Assembly (NCBI GenBank): GCA_022702705.1
Contig: CM040423.1
Span: 113,145,738 to 113,209,737, forward strand
Reading direction: 5' to 3'
Source: Papilionanthe hookeriana x Papilionanthe teres
Taxonomy: Eukaryota > Streptophyta > Magnoliopsida > Asparagales > Orchidaceae
DNA: 64,000 nucleotides
The notes under the pieces are model-generated. The model worked only from the letters and a program-made list of their open reading frames with translations, was not told the DNA's origin and did no database searches. Of the stretch, positions 11,207-23,864 are shown one piece after another (the stretch's first letter is position 1; each line of letters starts with the position of its first letter). The position numbers and the translations under genes are program-made.

Positions 11207-12705
11207 ATGCGTAGTTCAGGTTTTGAGGGACTTGTACCTTACAATTTTGAATTAGAAAGAACAATCAGAAAAATCAAAAAAAAAAAGAAAAAAGATAAAA
11301 TTATTCAAGAAATGACAAATCATCAAAATCAAAGTGTTGGCATCCATCAAGAATTTAGACCTTACCTACAGTAGATGAACTTCATGGTAGTATTCAACAC
11401 CCTGCTGTAGCTGCAATTTCTTTGATCTTAAACCTGCTATTATTCAAATGGTGCTAATAATCAGTTTGGGGGAGCAACTACTGAAGATCCTAGTTTGCAT
11501 CTTGCTAATTTTCTAGAGTTTTGTGTTACTTTTAAATATGATGGTGTTTCGGATGATGCTATTACACTCATAATTTTTTCCTTTCTCACTAAGGGATAAA
11601 GCTGAGATATGGTTAAATTCCTTAGCACCTGGATCTATCAGAACTTGGGGTGATTTAGCACAAAAAATCCTTGTTAAATATTTTCCACCCTCGAAGACTG
11701 CGAAGTTGAGAACTGATATTACATATTTTTGTCAGTTGAAGGTGAATCGATATATGAAGCATGGGAAAGATTTAAAGATCTCCTCAGGAAATGTCCACAT
11801 CATTCGATACCAGATTAGTTAAAAATTCAAACCATTTATAATGCATTAGTTGGATCTCTTATATCAACTATCGATGCTGCTGCTGGTGGATCATTAATGT
11901 CTAAATATTTTTCTGATCCTTATGCTTTAATTGAAGAAATGGCTACTAATAATTTTTAATGGCCTTCTGAAAGGTTAAATCCTAAAAAAGTAGTCAGTGT
12001 TTATGAAAATGATGCTTTTGCAATGTTAGCAAATCAAGTTGGTGTAATTTCAAGGAAGATAGACTAATTTAGGATGAGTTTTTTTCAGCCAAATTTCATG
12101 ATTGAAGAAAATATATTAGGCCAAATAGTTGATTCTTATTCTTCACCAGAAACTTTGAATGCTATAAGCAAGCTTAATAACCCATATTCCAATTATTCTA
12201 ACCCAGGTTGGAAGAACCACCCAAACTTTAACTGGAATACCAACAATCAGGGTGGTATTAATCAACAATGGGGGAACCACCAAGTAAACTCATTGTGGAA
12301 CTGGAACAACCAAAGAAAAAATAATTATAGACTAAATTATCCTCTAGGTTTTAACAATGCATTACAATTAAAGGAGAAGAAGCTGTCTATTGAAGAAGTG
12401 GTGTCACATATGAGAAATCAATTGCAAATTCAAGGAGTAACCATCAGAAATATTGAAAATTAATTAGGGCAAATTGCAAATTCATCAAGTAATAAATCCC
12501 AAGGAATGCTTCCAAGTAATTCTGAAGAAAATCCAAGAGATAAGAATAAAGAGCATGTAAAAGCAATTCAACTGAGAAGTGGAACAGAGTTGGAAGGTAG
12601 ACTTCAGAAAGAAACTGAAGTAGAGAAAGAAGAGATTGAAGAACCAAAAGAGGACGCTCTAAAAAGTTTGGAAAGACTAATTTCTCCACTTAAGATTGAT
12701 TTGGA
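11207..12705 (+). pseudogene. Element B gag, broken
   Basis: Starts at ATG 11207 (MRSSGFEGLVPYNFELERT), the equivalent of ATG 30285 in C. A short deletion near 11365-11380 and a frame slip at the T-rich run near 11570 break the capsid region. Further blocks are RTWGDLAQKI, SIYEAWERFKDLLRKCPHH and TNNF-WPSERLNPKK. The nucleocapsid side is open from 12074 to 12463 and contains NPYSNYSNPGWKNHPNFNWN and a Gln-rich coiled stretch ending QIQGVTIRNIEN. The frame then continues after one stop through an acidic linker. No zinc knuckle is seen. Confidence 0.9.
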
Positions 12706-13660
12706 AAAGCCACCACCTTTGGAAAAGCCACCACCTCCATTTCCTCAGAGACTTCATCAACAAAAGTTGGATGAGCAATTTTCAAAATTCTTAGAGATAT
12801 TTAAGAAGCATAGTATTAATATTCCATTTGCTGAGGCCTTAGATCAAATGCCGAGTTATGTGAAATTTATGAAGGCTATTCTCAATAGAAAGAGGAAGTT
12901 TAAAGATAATGAGACAGTTGCACTTAGTGAGGAGTGCAGTGCAATAATTTAGAAGAAGCTTCCTGAAAAGCTTAAAGATCCTAGTAGTTTCACAATTCCA
13001 TGTGCAATCGGAGACAGATTTTATGGAAAAGCTTTATGTGATTTGGGTGCAAGCATTAACCTTATGCCTCTATCAATATTCAAAAGACTGGGATTAGAAG
13101 AAATAACCCCAACTACTGTAACTCTGCAATTAGTAGATTGTTCGATCACATATCCAAAAGGAGTTATAGAAGATGTTTTGGTTAAAGTTGATCAATTTAT
13201 CTTTCATGTTGATTTCATTGTGCTTGATATGGAGGAAGATAAAGATATACCCATCATTTTGGGAAGACCTTTCCTAGCCACAGGCAGAGCAATGATAGAT
13301 GTGCAAAAAGGGGAATTAACGATGAGGGTTAATGATCAAACTGTTACATTCAGTATTTCAAAATCGATGAAATATCCTACAAAGGGTAAAGATGATGAAT
13401 GTTATAGGATGGATGCTATCAGATATTTGAGTGAATATCATTTCAAGTCAATTTATGAAGAAAAACCTGAAAGAGAAGAATTGGAACATAAGCAAGAAGA
13501 GGAGTTACATCATTCTCAAGATTTTCAAGAGGAAGAATTAAATTATGTTCATGAATATTTTGAATTGTTGGATATGACTGAAAAAGATAAATCTTATGGT
13601 CCATCAATTGAAAAACCTCCAGAACTTGAGTTAAAAATGCTTCATGATCATTTGAAGTAA
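12706..13660 (+). pseudogene. Element B linker, protease (retropepsin) and acidic spacer
   Basis: A Pro-rich linker (EKPPPLEKPPPPFPQRLHQQ) and a conserved helical segment (FSKFLEIFKKHSINIPFAEAL) precede the protease. The catalytic motif DLGASINLMPLSIFKRLG is intact, with the Asp codon at 13040-13042. The flap and second half follow (YPKGVIEDVLVKVDQF, ILGRPFLATGRAMIDVQKG). The frame 13043-13660 is open for 205 codons, ending in a Glu-rich spacer before RT. One stop separates the linker from the protease (about 12951). This is the best preserved protease in the window. Confidence 0.92.
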
Positions 13661-15229
13661 GTTTTTTTGGGTAAGTCCTCAACCTTTCCTATTATTATTT
13701 CATCTCAATTGACTGAAAAAGAAGAAGAGAGTTTGCTTGAAGTTTTGAAGAAGTACAAGAAAGCCTTTGGATGGACAATTGCTGATATTAAAGGAATCAG
13801 TCCTTCAATATGTATGCACAGAATTCTTATGGAAGATAATTGCAAACCTCGAGCTAATCCCCAAAGGAGATTAAATCCTATCATGAAAGGTATTGTTAAG
13901 AAAGAAATTTTGAAGTAGTTGGATGCTGGAATTGTTTACCCTATTTTAGATAGTACACAGGTTAGTCATATTCACTGTTTTCCTAAGAAATGAGGAGTAA
14001 CTGTGACTGTGAATGAAAATAATGAAATGATTCCAACAAGACAAGGTACAGGGAGGAAAATTTGCATTGATTATAGAAAGTTAAATCTTACCACAAGGAA
14101 AGATCATTTTCCACTCCCATTTTTAGATCAGATGTTGGATAAACAGGCCGGGCAAAAATACTTTTTTTTTTTCTGGATGGATATAATGGTTACCACCAAA
14201 TTCAAATTACTCCTGAGGATCAAGAGAAAATTATGTTTACCAGTCCTTATGGTACGTTTAATTTTATAAGAATTCCCTTTGGTTTATGTAATGCACCTGC
14301 TACATTTTAGAGATGTATGATGGCTATTTTCTGTTATTTAATTTAAAAAGGGATTGAAGTTTTTATAGATGACTTTTCAGTGTTTGGAATTTCATTTGAA
14401 TCATGTATGAAACATTTGTTTAAAGTTCTAAAATCATGTAAAGAAACTAATTTTGTCCTTACCCGGGAAAAATACCAATTTATGGTAGTAGAAGGAATTG
14501 TATTGGGACATCGGATTTCAGAAAGAGGTTTGGAGGTAGATCTTGCAGAAATTCAAGTTATATCTAATTTACCTTGCCCGACCAATGTAAGGGGAATTAG
14601 AAGTTTTTTGGGACATGCTGGATTCTACAGGCGTTACATCGAAGACTTTTCAAAGATTACAAAACCTTTATGCGGGTTACTGGAAAAGGATGCAATTTTT
14701 TACTTTAATGATGATTGCCTAAAAGCTTTTGAAATGTTAAAAGAAAAATTTATCACTGCACCTGTTATAATTTCACCAAATTGGAAAAACCTTTTGAATT
14801 AATGTGTGATGCTAGTGATTATGCTATTAGTGTTGTTTTGGGTCAGAAATATGATAAAATTTTCAAAGTTATTTATTATGCTAGTAAAACTCTTAATGAT
14901 GCTCAAATTAATTATACCACTACTGTGAACAAGTTGTTAGCTATAGTATTTGCCTTTGATAAATTTCTATTATATTTAATTGGAGCTAAATATGTGGCGC
15001 ATACTGATCATTTTGCTATCAAATATTTAATGATGAAGAAGGATACGAAGCCGAGATTGATTCGATGGATTCTTCTTTTACAATAATTTGATTTTGAGAT
15101 AGTATATAGGAAGGGTTCTGATAATCAAATTGCTGATCATTTGTCCAAGTTTGAAAATGAAAAATCTTTCTGTGATGCTGAAGAAATTAATGAACATTTT
15201 CCTGATGAAAAATTATTCACTGTTAAGTA
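13661..15229 (+). pseudogene. Element B reverse transcriptase-RNase H, broken
   Basis: Starts with KKYKKAFGWTIADIKGISPSICMH. A stop lies at 13916-13918 (in place of the Gln/Trp after KEIL). RT finger and palm motifs: RKICIDYRKLN, FPLPFLDQMLD. The FLDGYNGYH box is frame-shifted by a longer T run near 14160. FIDDFSVFG is intact (Asp codons 14368-14373). Then GHAGFYRRYIEDFSKITKPL. RNase H follows with CDASDYAISVVL, VNKLLAIVFAFDK (the usual TEKELLAIV is altered), AHTDHFAIKYLM and a stop just after RWILLLQ. RNase H ends at DNQIADHLSKFE about 15150. Confidence 0.93.
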
Positions 15230-15903
15230 ATGGCGTATTCCGTGGTATGTCGACATAGTAAACTTTATTGTCAGTAATATTATACCCTATGGCTTGATAT
15301 ACCATGAAAAGATGAAATTTCTGTCCGATGCTAAGACTTATTTTTAGGATGACCTATTTTTATATAAACAAGAAAAGGATCTTATAATTCGAAGATTTGT
15401 ACCTTTGGAAGAGACTTATGAAATTATTCAAAAATGTCATGATTCTGATTATGAGGGACATTTTGGAGTTGAAGGAACCGCATATAAAATCTTTCAATCT
15501 GGATTTTATTGGCCTACAATTTTTAAGGATGTGAATGCTTCTATTAAAAATTGTGATAGATGTCAGCGTGTAGGCAATATTTTTAGGAGAAATGAGATGC
15601 CCCTCAATTATATGTTAGAAGTTGAAATATTTGATTTTTAAGGATTAGATTTCATGGGTCCATTTACACCATATTTCAGAAATGTTTATATTTTGATAGC
15701 AGTAGACTATGTTTCCAAAAGGATTGAAGCTATTGCTTTAACTCGATGTGATGCTCAAAGTGTTGCAAAGTTTTTAAGAAATATTATTTTTTTTGCAGAT
15801 TTGGAATACCAAGAGTAATCATAACTGATGGGGAAGTCATTTTAAAAATGTGATTATTGAGAAGTTAGCAAAGAAATATCATATAAATCATCACATTGCT
15901 ACT
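15230..15903 (+). pseudogene. Element B integrase, N-terminal part, interrupted by X
   Basis: HHCC zinc region visible as KCHDSDYEGHFG and NCDRCQRVGN (15405-15641 open). The catalytic core starts after a stop with GLDFMGPFTP (first Asp). VDYVSKRIEA and RCDAQSVAKFL follow. The second Asp lies in IITDG, with a frame slip in the following G run (about 15830). The sequence stops at HHIAT, codons CAC ATT GCT ACT, and resumes after X at 23246 with GCT TAT CAT CCT (AYHP), so the X insertion can be removed to the exact base. Confidence 0.93.
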
Positions 15904-15907
15904 TGTT

Positions 15908-15928
15908 GACCTCATTTTTGATGAGGTC
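15908..15928. repeat. Terminal hairpin of X
   Basis: GACCTCAT and ATGAGGTC form a perfect 8-bp stem around TTTTG, four bases inside the TG end of X. Confidence 0.8.
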
Positions 15929-16439
15929 TTTTCTCTTCTCTATCCTTAGTACTTATGATCTAGCCATAGGGCTTCTCCTTGACTATCTTAGAGGACTAGA
16001 AATGGAACCCATCACATAGAAATTCAAAACACTTCTTGACTCCCTTCAAACCCCACAAGTTTGACTATAAACCCCCAAGCCACTTGGAGGGTTAAGATCA
16101 AATGTGGAGGTTTAAAGATGAGTTTCCTATAGGACTCTTTGGCCTTAGGATTACTCACAGGTGGCACTGTGCAGTGAGGGTAAGCTTGAACACACCACAC
16201 TCCCACACACACACATTCCAAACCCTAAAACTACCTTTAACCAATTTGACTCCTTGACTCATGTAGGTAACTCATATGGGTGGACCTTAACCCCTAGGCC
16301 CCTGGCTAAGAGGGTTAAGAAAAACATATTAAGTGCCTAAAATGAGTCCTCTCATGGCTTTTGTTAGATTTATATGGCTTCATGGCTCAACTAAAATGAT
16401 TTCATTTCACTCACACTTAATCAATCTTCATTTTCCCAA

Positions 16440-17660
16440 AATTTCAATTTTTGACCCCGGGGACCTTAAACCTACCAAACCTACCAAATGACCTTAAAAT
16501 TGCCCAAAATTTACAAAATTGCCTAAATTACCCAAAATTCCTCAAAACCAATCATAAACATTTCCCCCCCACTCAAATTGACCATCCATGGCCAAATATA
16601 CCAAAAATTCCAAAAATACCCATCAATACCCTCCAAATACCCAAAATACCCTTTTAACCCAAAAATTCCAAAAATTCAGAAAATTTCCAGAAAATTCCAA
16701 AAAATCCCAAATATTCCCAATTTTATTTTGTTCAACTACACCAGAAGTAAATTGTGTCAATTTAACCCACTTTTGCCAAAACCCCCAATTTGACCTATTT
16801 TTAACCTAAGTGGACCCAATGTCCCACCAAACCAACCCAATTGACCTCAATTTTGATCCAATTCAATTATAAACATCAATTAAATATCCCTAATACCAAT
16901 TTGAACCAAATTCAAACCCATTTTAATCAACATGTGGATCCAATTTCAATTTGTAACTTAAAGCCCAATTTTGGCCCATGACCTAAACTTAGCCTAAACC
17001 AACCCAACTTAATCCCAATTAGCCCCAAATCTTTTCCTAAGCCTTTCTAACATCCCCAGAAACAAAACACTAACTTGATTTGCCCAAAATTTGAACCCAA
17101 ACTTCACTCAAATCCAACCCAAATCAAAAATCCCCAATTTGGCCTAAAACCCATGAATCCAAATAGGCCCAAATCCCAAAACCAAAGCCCAACCAAAGTT
17201 GAAAACTCTTTGTCACACCCCCATAAACATTTTTCAACATTAATTTTACATCAAACCCAACATTGGCCCAACTTTAACCCAAGTTGGCCCAATTTGATCC
17301 ATTTCGAACCCATTATCAAAAAGGCCCAAATTGAACCCATTTCAACTCCAAATGACAACAAACCTTTTCCAAACCACTCATGATACATCCCTAAACTAAA
17401 CCCAACATTTATTTGGCATGGTCCTTCACAAAACTTTCTTCCAAAAGCCCATGTTTTTAAAATCTAAAAGCTCACTTTCCTAAAGACTTTAAAAGCCCAT
17501 TTTCATTAAATTGAAAAGGCCCAAAACTTATTCTAAAGCCCATGTGAAATTCCCCTCATTGAAATCATCCCTAAGTCCTAAATCAATAATCAAGTAATTC
17601 CAAATCAAGCCTCATGCCAATTTTCCCTAAATCCATCAAAAATCCCAAAATACATTTTCA
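16440..17660. repeat. G-poor, CCCAAATTT-rich degenerate block of X
   Basis: Strong strand asymmetry: the plus strand is rich in A, C and T with little G. It is built from variants of CCAAATTTGACCC, CCCAAAATTT and GGCCCAAATT. Open frames on either strand across it are low-complexity (Pro/Asn/Lys/Ile) and I do not accept them as genes. It looks like a short motif amplified and then decayed. Confidence 0.6.
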
Positions 17661-18758
17661 TGAAATTGAGCCAAGCCATGGGCAAGCCATAGGCTAGCCA
17701 TGAAGCCATCCTTAAGCCCCATACAAGCCATGTGAGTGGTGTTCATGTAACCATGCCATATTGGGAAAAAGGAGGGGGGCCTTTAATGATTCCCTTAAGA
17801 GTGATTAAACCTTATCATGCTTCCCCTAAACCATGCTTAAACTTAAATATGCTTAGATGGTGACTTCTCCCCAATAAGCTAGCTGACTTACCTGATTCCC
17901 TTCAGTCCAAATCAGACCTTGGTGGGTGCACCAAGCCCATTTCCATGGGTTGACCAAACCAAGTCCAAAAGAGCCCCTTCCCCATTCCATTTTGAATCAA
18001 GCTCTTTACACATGACTAACCACATTGCTTGCACCGAACTCAACCCCTGGACTCATTGAGTCAAGATGGTGACCAGACCCTGCCGGCCAGCCGCCTGGGT
18101 CGCTGGAAAATGCCATGGCTGAGAGCTCCATGTGAGCAAAACTCCAAAATTCTTCTTGACTGAGCTGCCCCACGCCCAATGGCCACTGTGGCTGTTCTTC
18201 CCTTGACCAAGGCAGCTGATCCCAAGCCCTAACTCCCCCTGGGAAGTCCTCCAGCCATGCTTATTTAAACCCACCACCTTCTCAGCCAAACAAGGCGATG
18301 AACCAACGCTTAACAAAACTCTGCCAAAATTGCTCCAGGACCTTCTCTTAACCCAGAGCAATTGATTCCCAGTCTCCCTTTGCCCTAATCCCCATTAACA
18401 GAGCTCAATTTCTCGGTCGAAAATCCACCCAAAAACCAGGAAAACTCTAAAACCTCCACCAAAATCAAATTAGACTCACCCACACCTGCACAAGACCTAG
18501 AGAAGGAGTTCCCCAGTGAAAGCCCCCTCACCAGGCCAGCCATCCTCTCTATCGGCCAAGCATTGAAATCGGCCTTGGTCACTTTCATACCTAGGCAATT
18601 CCTCAGAGCTAGAGACTTCATCTGGAGCTTCCTTGGGTGCAATCGAAGGTGCCACAACTCTCTGATTGAAACTTCACTTCTCAGAGCCAAGGTTTGGACC
18701 CCTTCTTCCTGCCGAGCTTCCAGCGATTCTCTATTTTTCTTGGCTTACTTTCATAGCA

Positions 18759-19075
18759 TATAAACTGTATGGATGTGTTCGTCTCCTCAAGATGAATCCA
18801 TAGAGCACAAGAACATAAAAATCCATTGAGACATGAAAGAGATCTTAGGGTTTGAGTGTGGACGGCTCTCGGGACACACCAGGCTGAGACGATGATCGGC
18901 CGCCATTGGATCGAGCGTGTATCGAATGGATGGTACAGATCGTGTCGGACGAGTGAACGGGACATGAACCGCGGGCCCCCGGAGCGCTGAGTCAGATGGC
19001 GGCGTCGAATAGGGAGGCGACGCATGGGCTTTCGGAGCTGCCGAGGATGAGTCGGCGCCGCGTGGATAAGTAGAT
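18759..19075 (+). promoter_or_regulatory. Candidate promoter and GC-rich island of X
   Basis: TATAAACT lies at 18759-18766. It is followed by a G+C-rich, CpG-rich stretch (about 18850-19070; for example CCGCGGGCCCCCGGAGCG and GTCGGCGCCGCGTGG) between A/T-rich sequences. In an LTR this would fit a U3/R junction with a GC-rich early transcript. The promoter reading is inference. Confidence 0.4.
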
Positions 19076-19269
19076 AATTAGGGTATTTTTGATTTATTTA
19101 ATTACCCAGAACTTCAAAAATCTATAACTTTGTATATAAAAATCATAAAAATAAACAAAAAATATCCTCTTGCTCAGTGAACAGAGGAGAATAATGTGGA
19201 AAAAGAATTGAGTTAATTTTATGAGTATTTTATTTTTAATTAATTATTTACTCATTTCAATGTTTTAAT

Positions 19270-20420
19270 TCTCCATTTGCATAGACAATTCACCATGGCA
19301 TGAGACCAGCTTTTGTAGCCTCTGATCTTGGGAACATTCACTGAATTTTCTAAGGTCAGAGGCCACCTCTATGGCAAGTTATTGATTTCCCAAATTTTTG
19401 TGCCTGTTTTGATATTTTAATTCCAGTAATTAGCATGTTGCTTATAAAATTCTAGGAAAATTTGGGAAAGTATCTTAGGACCAGAGGATCTTAGGAAAAT
19501 TATGGTTTGAGTTAATTCATTAAGAATAATCCTAATTGGTCTAAATACTCAAGACTGAGTTTTAATTAATTTGGGTTAACCATACATCAAAATCCCTTGA
19601 AAATAATTCTTCACTGATCTTTAGGGTCAGAGGAGTCTCACATAAATATTTGAGATCAATTGGAGGTGATTAACCCCACTAAATGGACTAATTAAGTTAC
19701 ATGACAAAAATTAAACTTTAAAAAATCATAACTCCAAACATACACTTCAAAAATTCACCAAAAATGGTTTTGGGGCTTCTCTTATGTCAGGAGAGTCTAG
19801 GAAAATTAAAATTAAAATTTTCTAAAAATCTTCATTTTTAATCATATTTTAATATTTTAATAATTAAAAAAATAATAAAAATCATAAAAATATTAAAAAT
19901 CATAAAAATGTCATATTTTGACTCCTAATCACTTAGGAACAAACCAAATATTTTTCCTTAGTTTCTAGGTTAAGATATTGAATTTTAAAAGCTTAAAATA
20001 ATTTTTAATATTAAAAAAATGAATTTCCCTACATTTTCACAAAATTAATTCTAATAAATCAAAGAAAAATCAGAAAAATATAAAATTTGTCTCTGAACTC
20101 CTTGAGGTCAGAGAGATTTATGAAAAATATAAAATCTATTTTTCAACTTTAATTTTATTTTATAATTAATTAAAACTTAAAAACATAAATTAATTATAAT
20201 AAATAAAATATAATTCAAAAAATCACCAAAATTGGTCCAAATGGTCCTCTTGTTAGTAGGAACATCCCATAATTTTCTTAAGGACAGAAACCTTGCCTTG
20301 GTCATGTTGTTGAATTTCCATTAAAAATTCCTATTTTTTCATTAAGATAATTATATAAATTAAATTAAATTCAGAAAAATCACATTTTCTCCTCTAATGT
20401 CTTAATTGACATATGAGTGA
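19270..20420 (+). repeat. Degenerate ~150-160 bp periodic motif in X
   Basis: Variants of GGTCAGAGGAGTCTxxGGAAAATT recur at roughly 19336, 19484, 19626, 19788, 20106 and 20255, with weaker ones near 19930 and 20405. Flanking text such as 'AAATTTTCTAAAAATC' and 'AAAATCATAAAAAT' also recurs. The spacing is about 140-175 bases. It looks like an old tandem array inside the element. Confidence 0.5.
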
Positions 20421-23245
20421 AGTGACATAAAACTTTTAAGCTCATTTGAGCTCAATTTGATGAGTTATGAAATAATTAGGCTCAAAAGGGCATATTGGTA
20501 ATTAAATAATTTTAACCCTAATTAATATTTATGTTTAATCAAGGGGAGGGTAAAATATCTGATTTTACAATTTTCATTAGATGATTGAAACCTATGGAAT
20601 AAAAGGGTAGAAACCCATTAATCATCTTGAAATTATTTAAAGTAAATTTTAATTAATTAAAAAATTTGAATTTTGGAAGAATAAGTTAAAATTTGGATTA
20701 TTAAGATTAGGGATATGATTTAAGAAGATATCAATTCTTTAATTTGAAATCCCTAAATGAATCACTTTAATAATATTTAACTCTTAATAAAACTCAAAAA
20801 TGATAATTGAAATTAACAATTAAATAATTAAAAGGAAAATAAACCTTAATTAAATTAAAAACTTAAAACATTAAGTAATTTAACAATAAAATTGAAATAA
20901 ATTTAAAACATTAAAATTAATTTGAAATCACTTAAAAAAAAGAAAATCTAAAGCAAAATTGAAACATCAAAATCAACCTAAAAAATAATTCATAATTAAA
21001 AAGGCAAACCAATTAAAAATTAACCTGAAATATTTCAATTAAATTAAAATTAAATAATTAAAATTTAAATTGAATAATCTAAACACCTCTTTCAACCCAA
21101 ATTAATCTAATACATTGAGATCATCTAATTAAATTAAAACAACTTGAACACTATTCCAAAATTAAAATTATTACAATTTCATAACTAAACTAAACCACTT
21201 TAAATCATCAATTCCAATTTTAAATCATTAAAATCTTTAATACTTTGATTTGCCCTTAAAGGCTTTCGTTGTTGTAACTCTTAAGTAAAGCATCAAGTAA
21301 AATTTCACTTTACTCATAGGATAATCAAACATCCTAATTCACTGAGCAAGAAGCAAAATTTAATTGAATTCTTGGATGATTAATTCACCAGTATAATAAA
21401 ATTCATTTGGACTCAAAATAATCTCGAAGTATTGAAAAGATGTTTAGGACTCGTCCTAAGCACTTTCTCAATATGATGAGATGTTTTAGAAGAACAACTG
21501 AACTTAATTGTTCTTTGATGAAGAAAATCATCCTTAACAAAACACAAGAACCTAGACGTCATAGGGATTGACTAGCAATAGGATTAGGATTTTGGTAGAC
21601 AACCAAAACCATTCCTTAGCTTTACCTAGGTACATGTTGCAAATATATAAATGACTTAACATGTGCTTTAAGTGTAGCTTGGAATGACTGGAAGACCTTC
21701 CAGGTATGCTTTTATTTTATTGCAAGTTACTTACATGTACTGTGCTTTACTTTTCTTGCATGTTAAACAAGATTGTTGCATGAAAACTGAAACCTTTAGG
21801 ATCGCCACAAAACTGAAACACAAAACTAAAATTAAAAGTCACTGCAAGATAAAATTCACCGCCACAACATTCAAAATATTAAACAACTCAAAATTTAATC
21901 ACAAACAGAACAACAAAACTACAAGTATAACTAAATTAAAACGTCTTGTTGGATGATCGGGAATACCTCGGATGATGTAACCTACGTGTTGCTAACGGGA
22001 TTTCCCACGGTCTTGATGAAAGTGTGGAACTCATTCAGTTGAGTTTAGCAAATTCATCTGGACTAAGTGAATCCCATAAAAATAACGGTGCCGGAATGAT
22101 GGAACCGTGGGATCTTAACCGGTGTTGTTATAATCAACTTTAAGATTCCCCTAATAGAACATTAAAGATATTTGGATTTTAAAACTTTTCTAAACCAAAA
22201 CACTTCTCTCATCACCTAGTTTTTACTTTCTAAAACTAAACCTCTGCAACAACAAGGAGCTTGGTGCATAGTGGGCAGCACGGCCATCGTCGTCAGCAAA
22301 ACTGGAATCCACATCAGCAAAACCATTCCTAATTTTAAATAACCAAGCCATAGGATTTCAAGGTAGTTTTCCTAGTGCAACATAAATCCTTAACCTTTTC
22401 ATTATGCATTTGCATAAGCATGTTATGCAAATTAAGCCCTAACTGGTCTTAGGACTCCGAGGTAGTCGTTTGGTACGACACAAACCCTCACATCTTCCAG
22501 GCTATTGGTATGATTGTATCATACAAATATAAGTCCTAATTAACTAAAACTGGCAGGATTATAACATTAAATAAACTCTCAAATTGAAGCCAAATAATAT
22601 GATAGTTTGGGAAGTTGCCAAGATTCTTCTTGGATCCTCAGCTTCTCCTACCTCTCTTCAATTGGACTCTTAAAATAAACTGTTCCAAATTTGAGCTAAT
22701 CCCTTTTGAAATTTCCAAAATCCAATTGTTTAAAAATCTTAAACTTTGAAATTCTCGAGAACAAAAGCACTGATCATTATCGAGAGTTTTCTTAAGTGAT
22801 TCCCGTCATTTAAGATGTAATTAACTATAAGGGCTTGCCCTTATAGGGAACTTTAAGCACCCAGATAATATAAACCTTGCATAATTTCTTTATAATAAGC
22901 AGGGGAACTTGTCAGCATATAAAACTAATTCGCAGACCAAACAGATGTCACAAATCTTCTAGTTTATTTAATCGAGCCCCATCATCAAGCAGTGTGTCTA
23001 TTCTTTGGGATAGATACATGGTTTGTGGTGCGATGCTCGTTTATATAAACTATTTGGGATGTGAGATCGGTTTGATTTCATATCTTAAAATTTTTAAACT
23101 TAAATTTTTTTTCAAAATCAAATGCTACTTTCTAAATTATATATATATATTTAAATTAAAATTAAAATCTAAAATTCGCCGACAATTTCTGTAGGCGACC
23201 CCTTTTCAAAAATACAACTTAACCTAAAAATATGCCGACACTACT

Positions 23246-23864
23246 GCTTATCATCCTCAGACAGGTGGTTTGGTTGAATTATTCAATCATGAAATTAAAA
23301 GAAAATTGGAAAAGACTGTTAATCCAAACAGAAAGGATTGGTCAATCAAATTGGATTACGCTTTGTGGGCCTATAAGACTGCCTACAGAACCCCTATAGG
23401 ATTGTCCCATAAAAGCTGATTTTTGGAAAAACTTGTCATTTGGCCTATTGAACTTGAGCATAAAGCATATTGGGCTATTAAAGAGTTCAATTATAATTTG
23501 AAAGATGCTGCTAAGAAGAGATTATTTCAATTAAATGAGCTTGAAGAGATAAGGAATGAATCTTATGAAAATGCTAAGACTTATCACGAAAAGATGAAGT
23601 TATGGCATGATCAGAAGATACTTACTAAAATATTGTTCCAGGACAGAAAGTTTTGCTGTATAATGCCATATTGAAAATTTTTTCTAGAGAACTTAAGTGC
23701 AGGTGGATGGGTCATTTATTGTGATAAAAGTTTATTTCTATGGAGATGTGAATTTTTAGGATCCTAAAACTGGAAAAATATTTAAAGTTAACGGTCATAG
23801 ACTTAAACCTTATTTTTCAGTCGATCAACTTAAATCTGATGAGAATCTGATGTTGGGTCACTGA
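23246..23864 (+). pseudogene. Element B integrase, C-terminal part
   Basis: Continues from 15903 with AYHPQTGGLVELFNHEIKRK; FNHEIK holds the catalytic Glu. WAYKTAYRTPIG and the ELEHKAYWAIKEFNYNLKDA block follow. The C-terminal domain is seen as NELEEIRNESYENAKTYHEK (open 23423-23674) and then, in shifted frames, IFKVNGHRLKPYF, ending at the stop 23862-23864 (ENLMLGH). The Met at 23423 is a frame artefact and not a start. Confidence 0.92.

Larger units (their letters stand above)
15904..23240 (+). mobile_element. Element X: 7.3-kb non-coding TG...CA element with TSD CTACT
   Basis: It splits B's integrase and is flanked by CTACT at 15899-15903 and 23241-23245. The ends TGTTGACC and GCCGACA have the TG...CA form of an LTR. 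I see no retroviral domain, no PBS/PPT pair and no second copy of its start near its end, so it is most likely a solo LTR of a large-LTR Ty3 lineage (Tat/Ogre-like) or a large non-autonomous derivative. Layout: terminal hairpin, G-poor block, TATA box and GC-rich island (18759-19075), periodic motif block (19270-20420), very A/T-rich stretch (20421-21240), then a mixed 3' part. The sequence GCCGACAATTTCTGTAGGCG near the end repeats the terminal GCCGACA. Open frames inside it match nothing I know. Strand is set by the TATA/GC-island order and is uncertain. Confidence 0.8.

Noticed and set aside
16451..17383. Pro/Asn/Lys-rich frames in X
   Set aside because: They follow from the G-poor CCCAAATTT repeats; three frames of the same stretch look alike.
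18053..19025. Open frames of about 100 codons inside X, mainly on the minus strand (18053-18361, 18385-18690, 18681-19025)
   Set aside because: No recognisable motif, no conserved start context, and they lie in the GC-rich part of an otherwise non-coding element, where open frames arise by chance.
22877..23194. A 105-codon frame at the end of X
   Set aside because: Its second half is Lys/Phe-rich low-complexity sequence and it matches nothing known. Position at the element end speaks against a gene.
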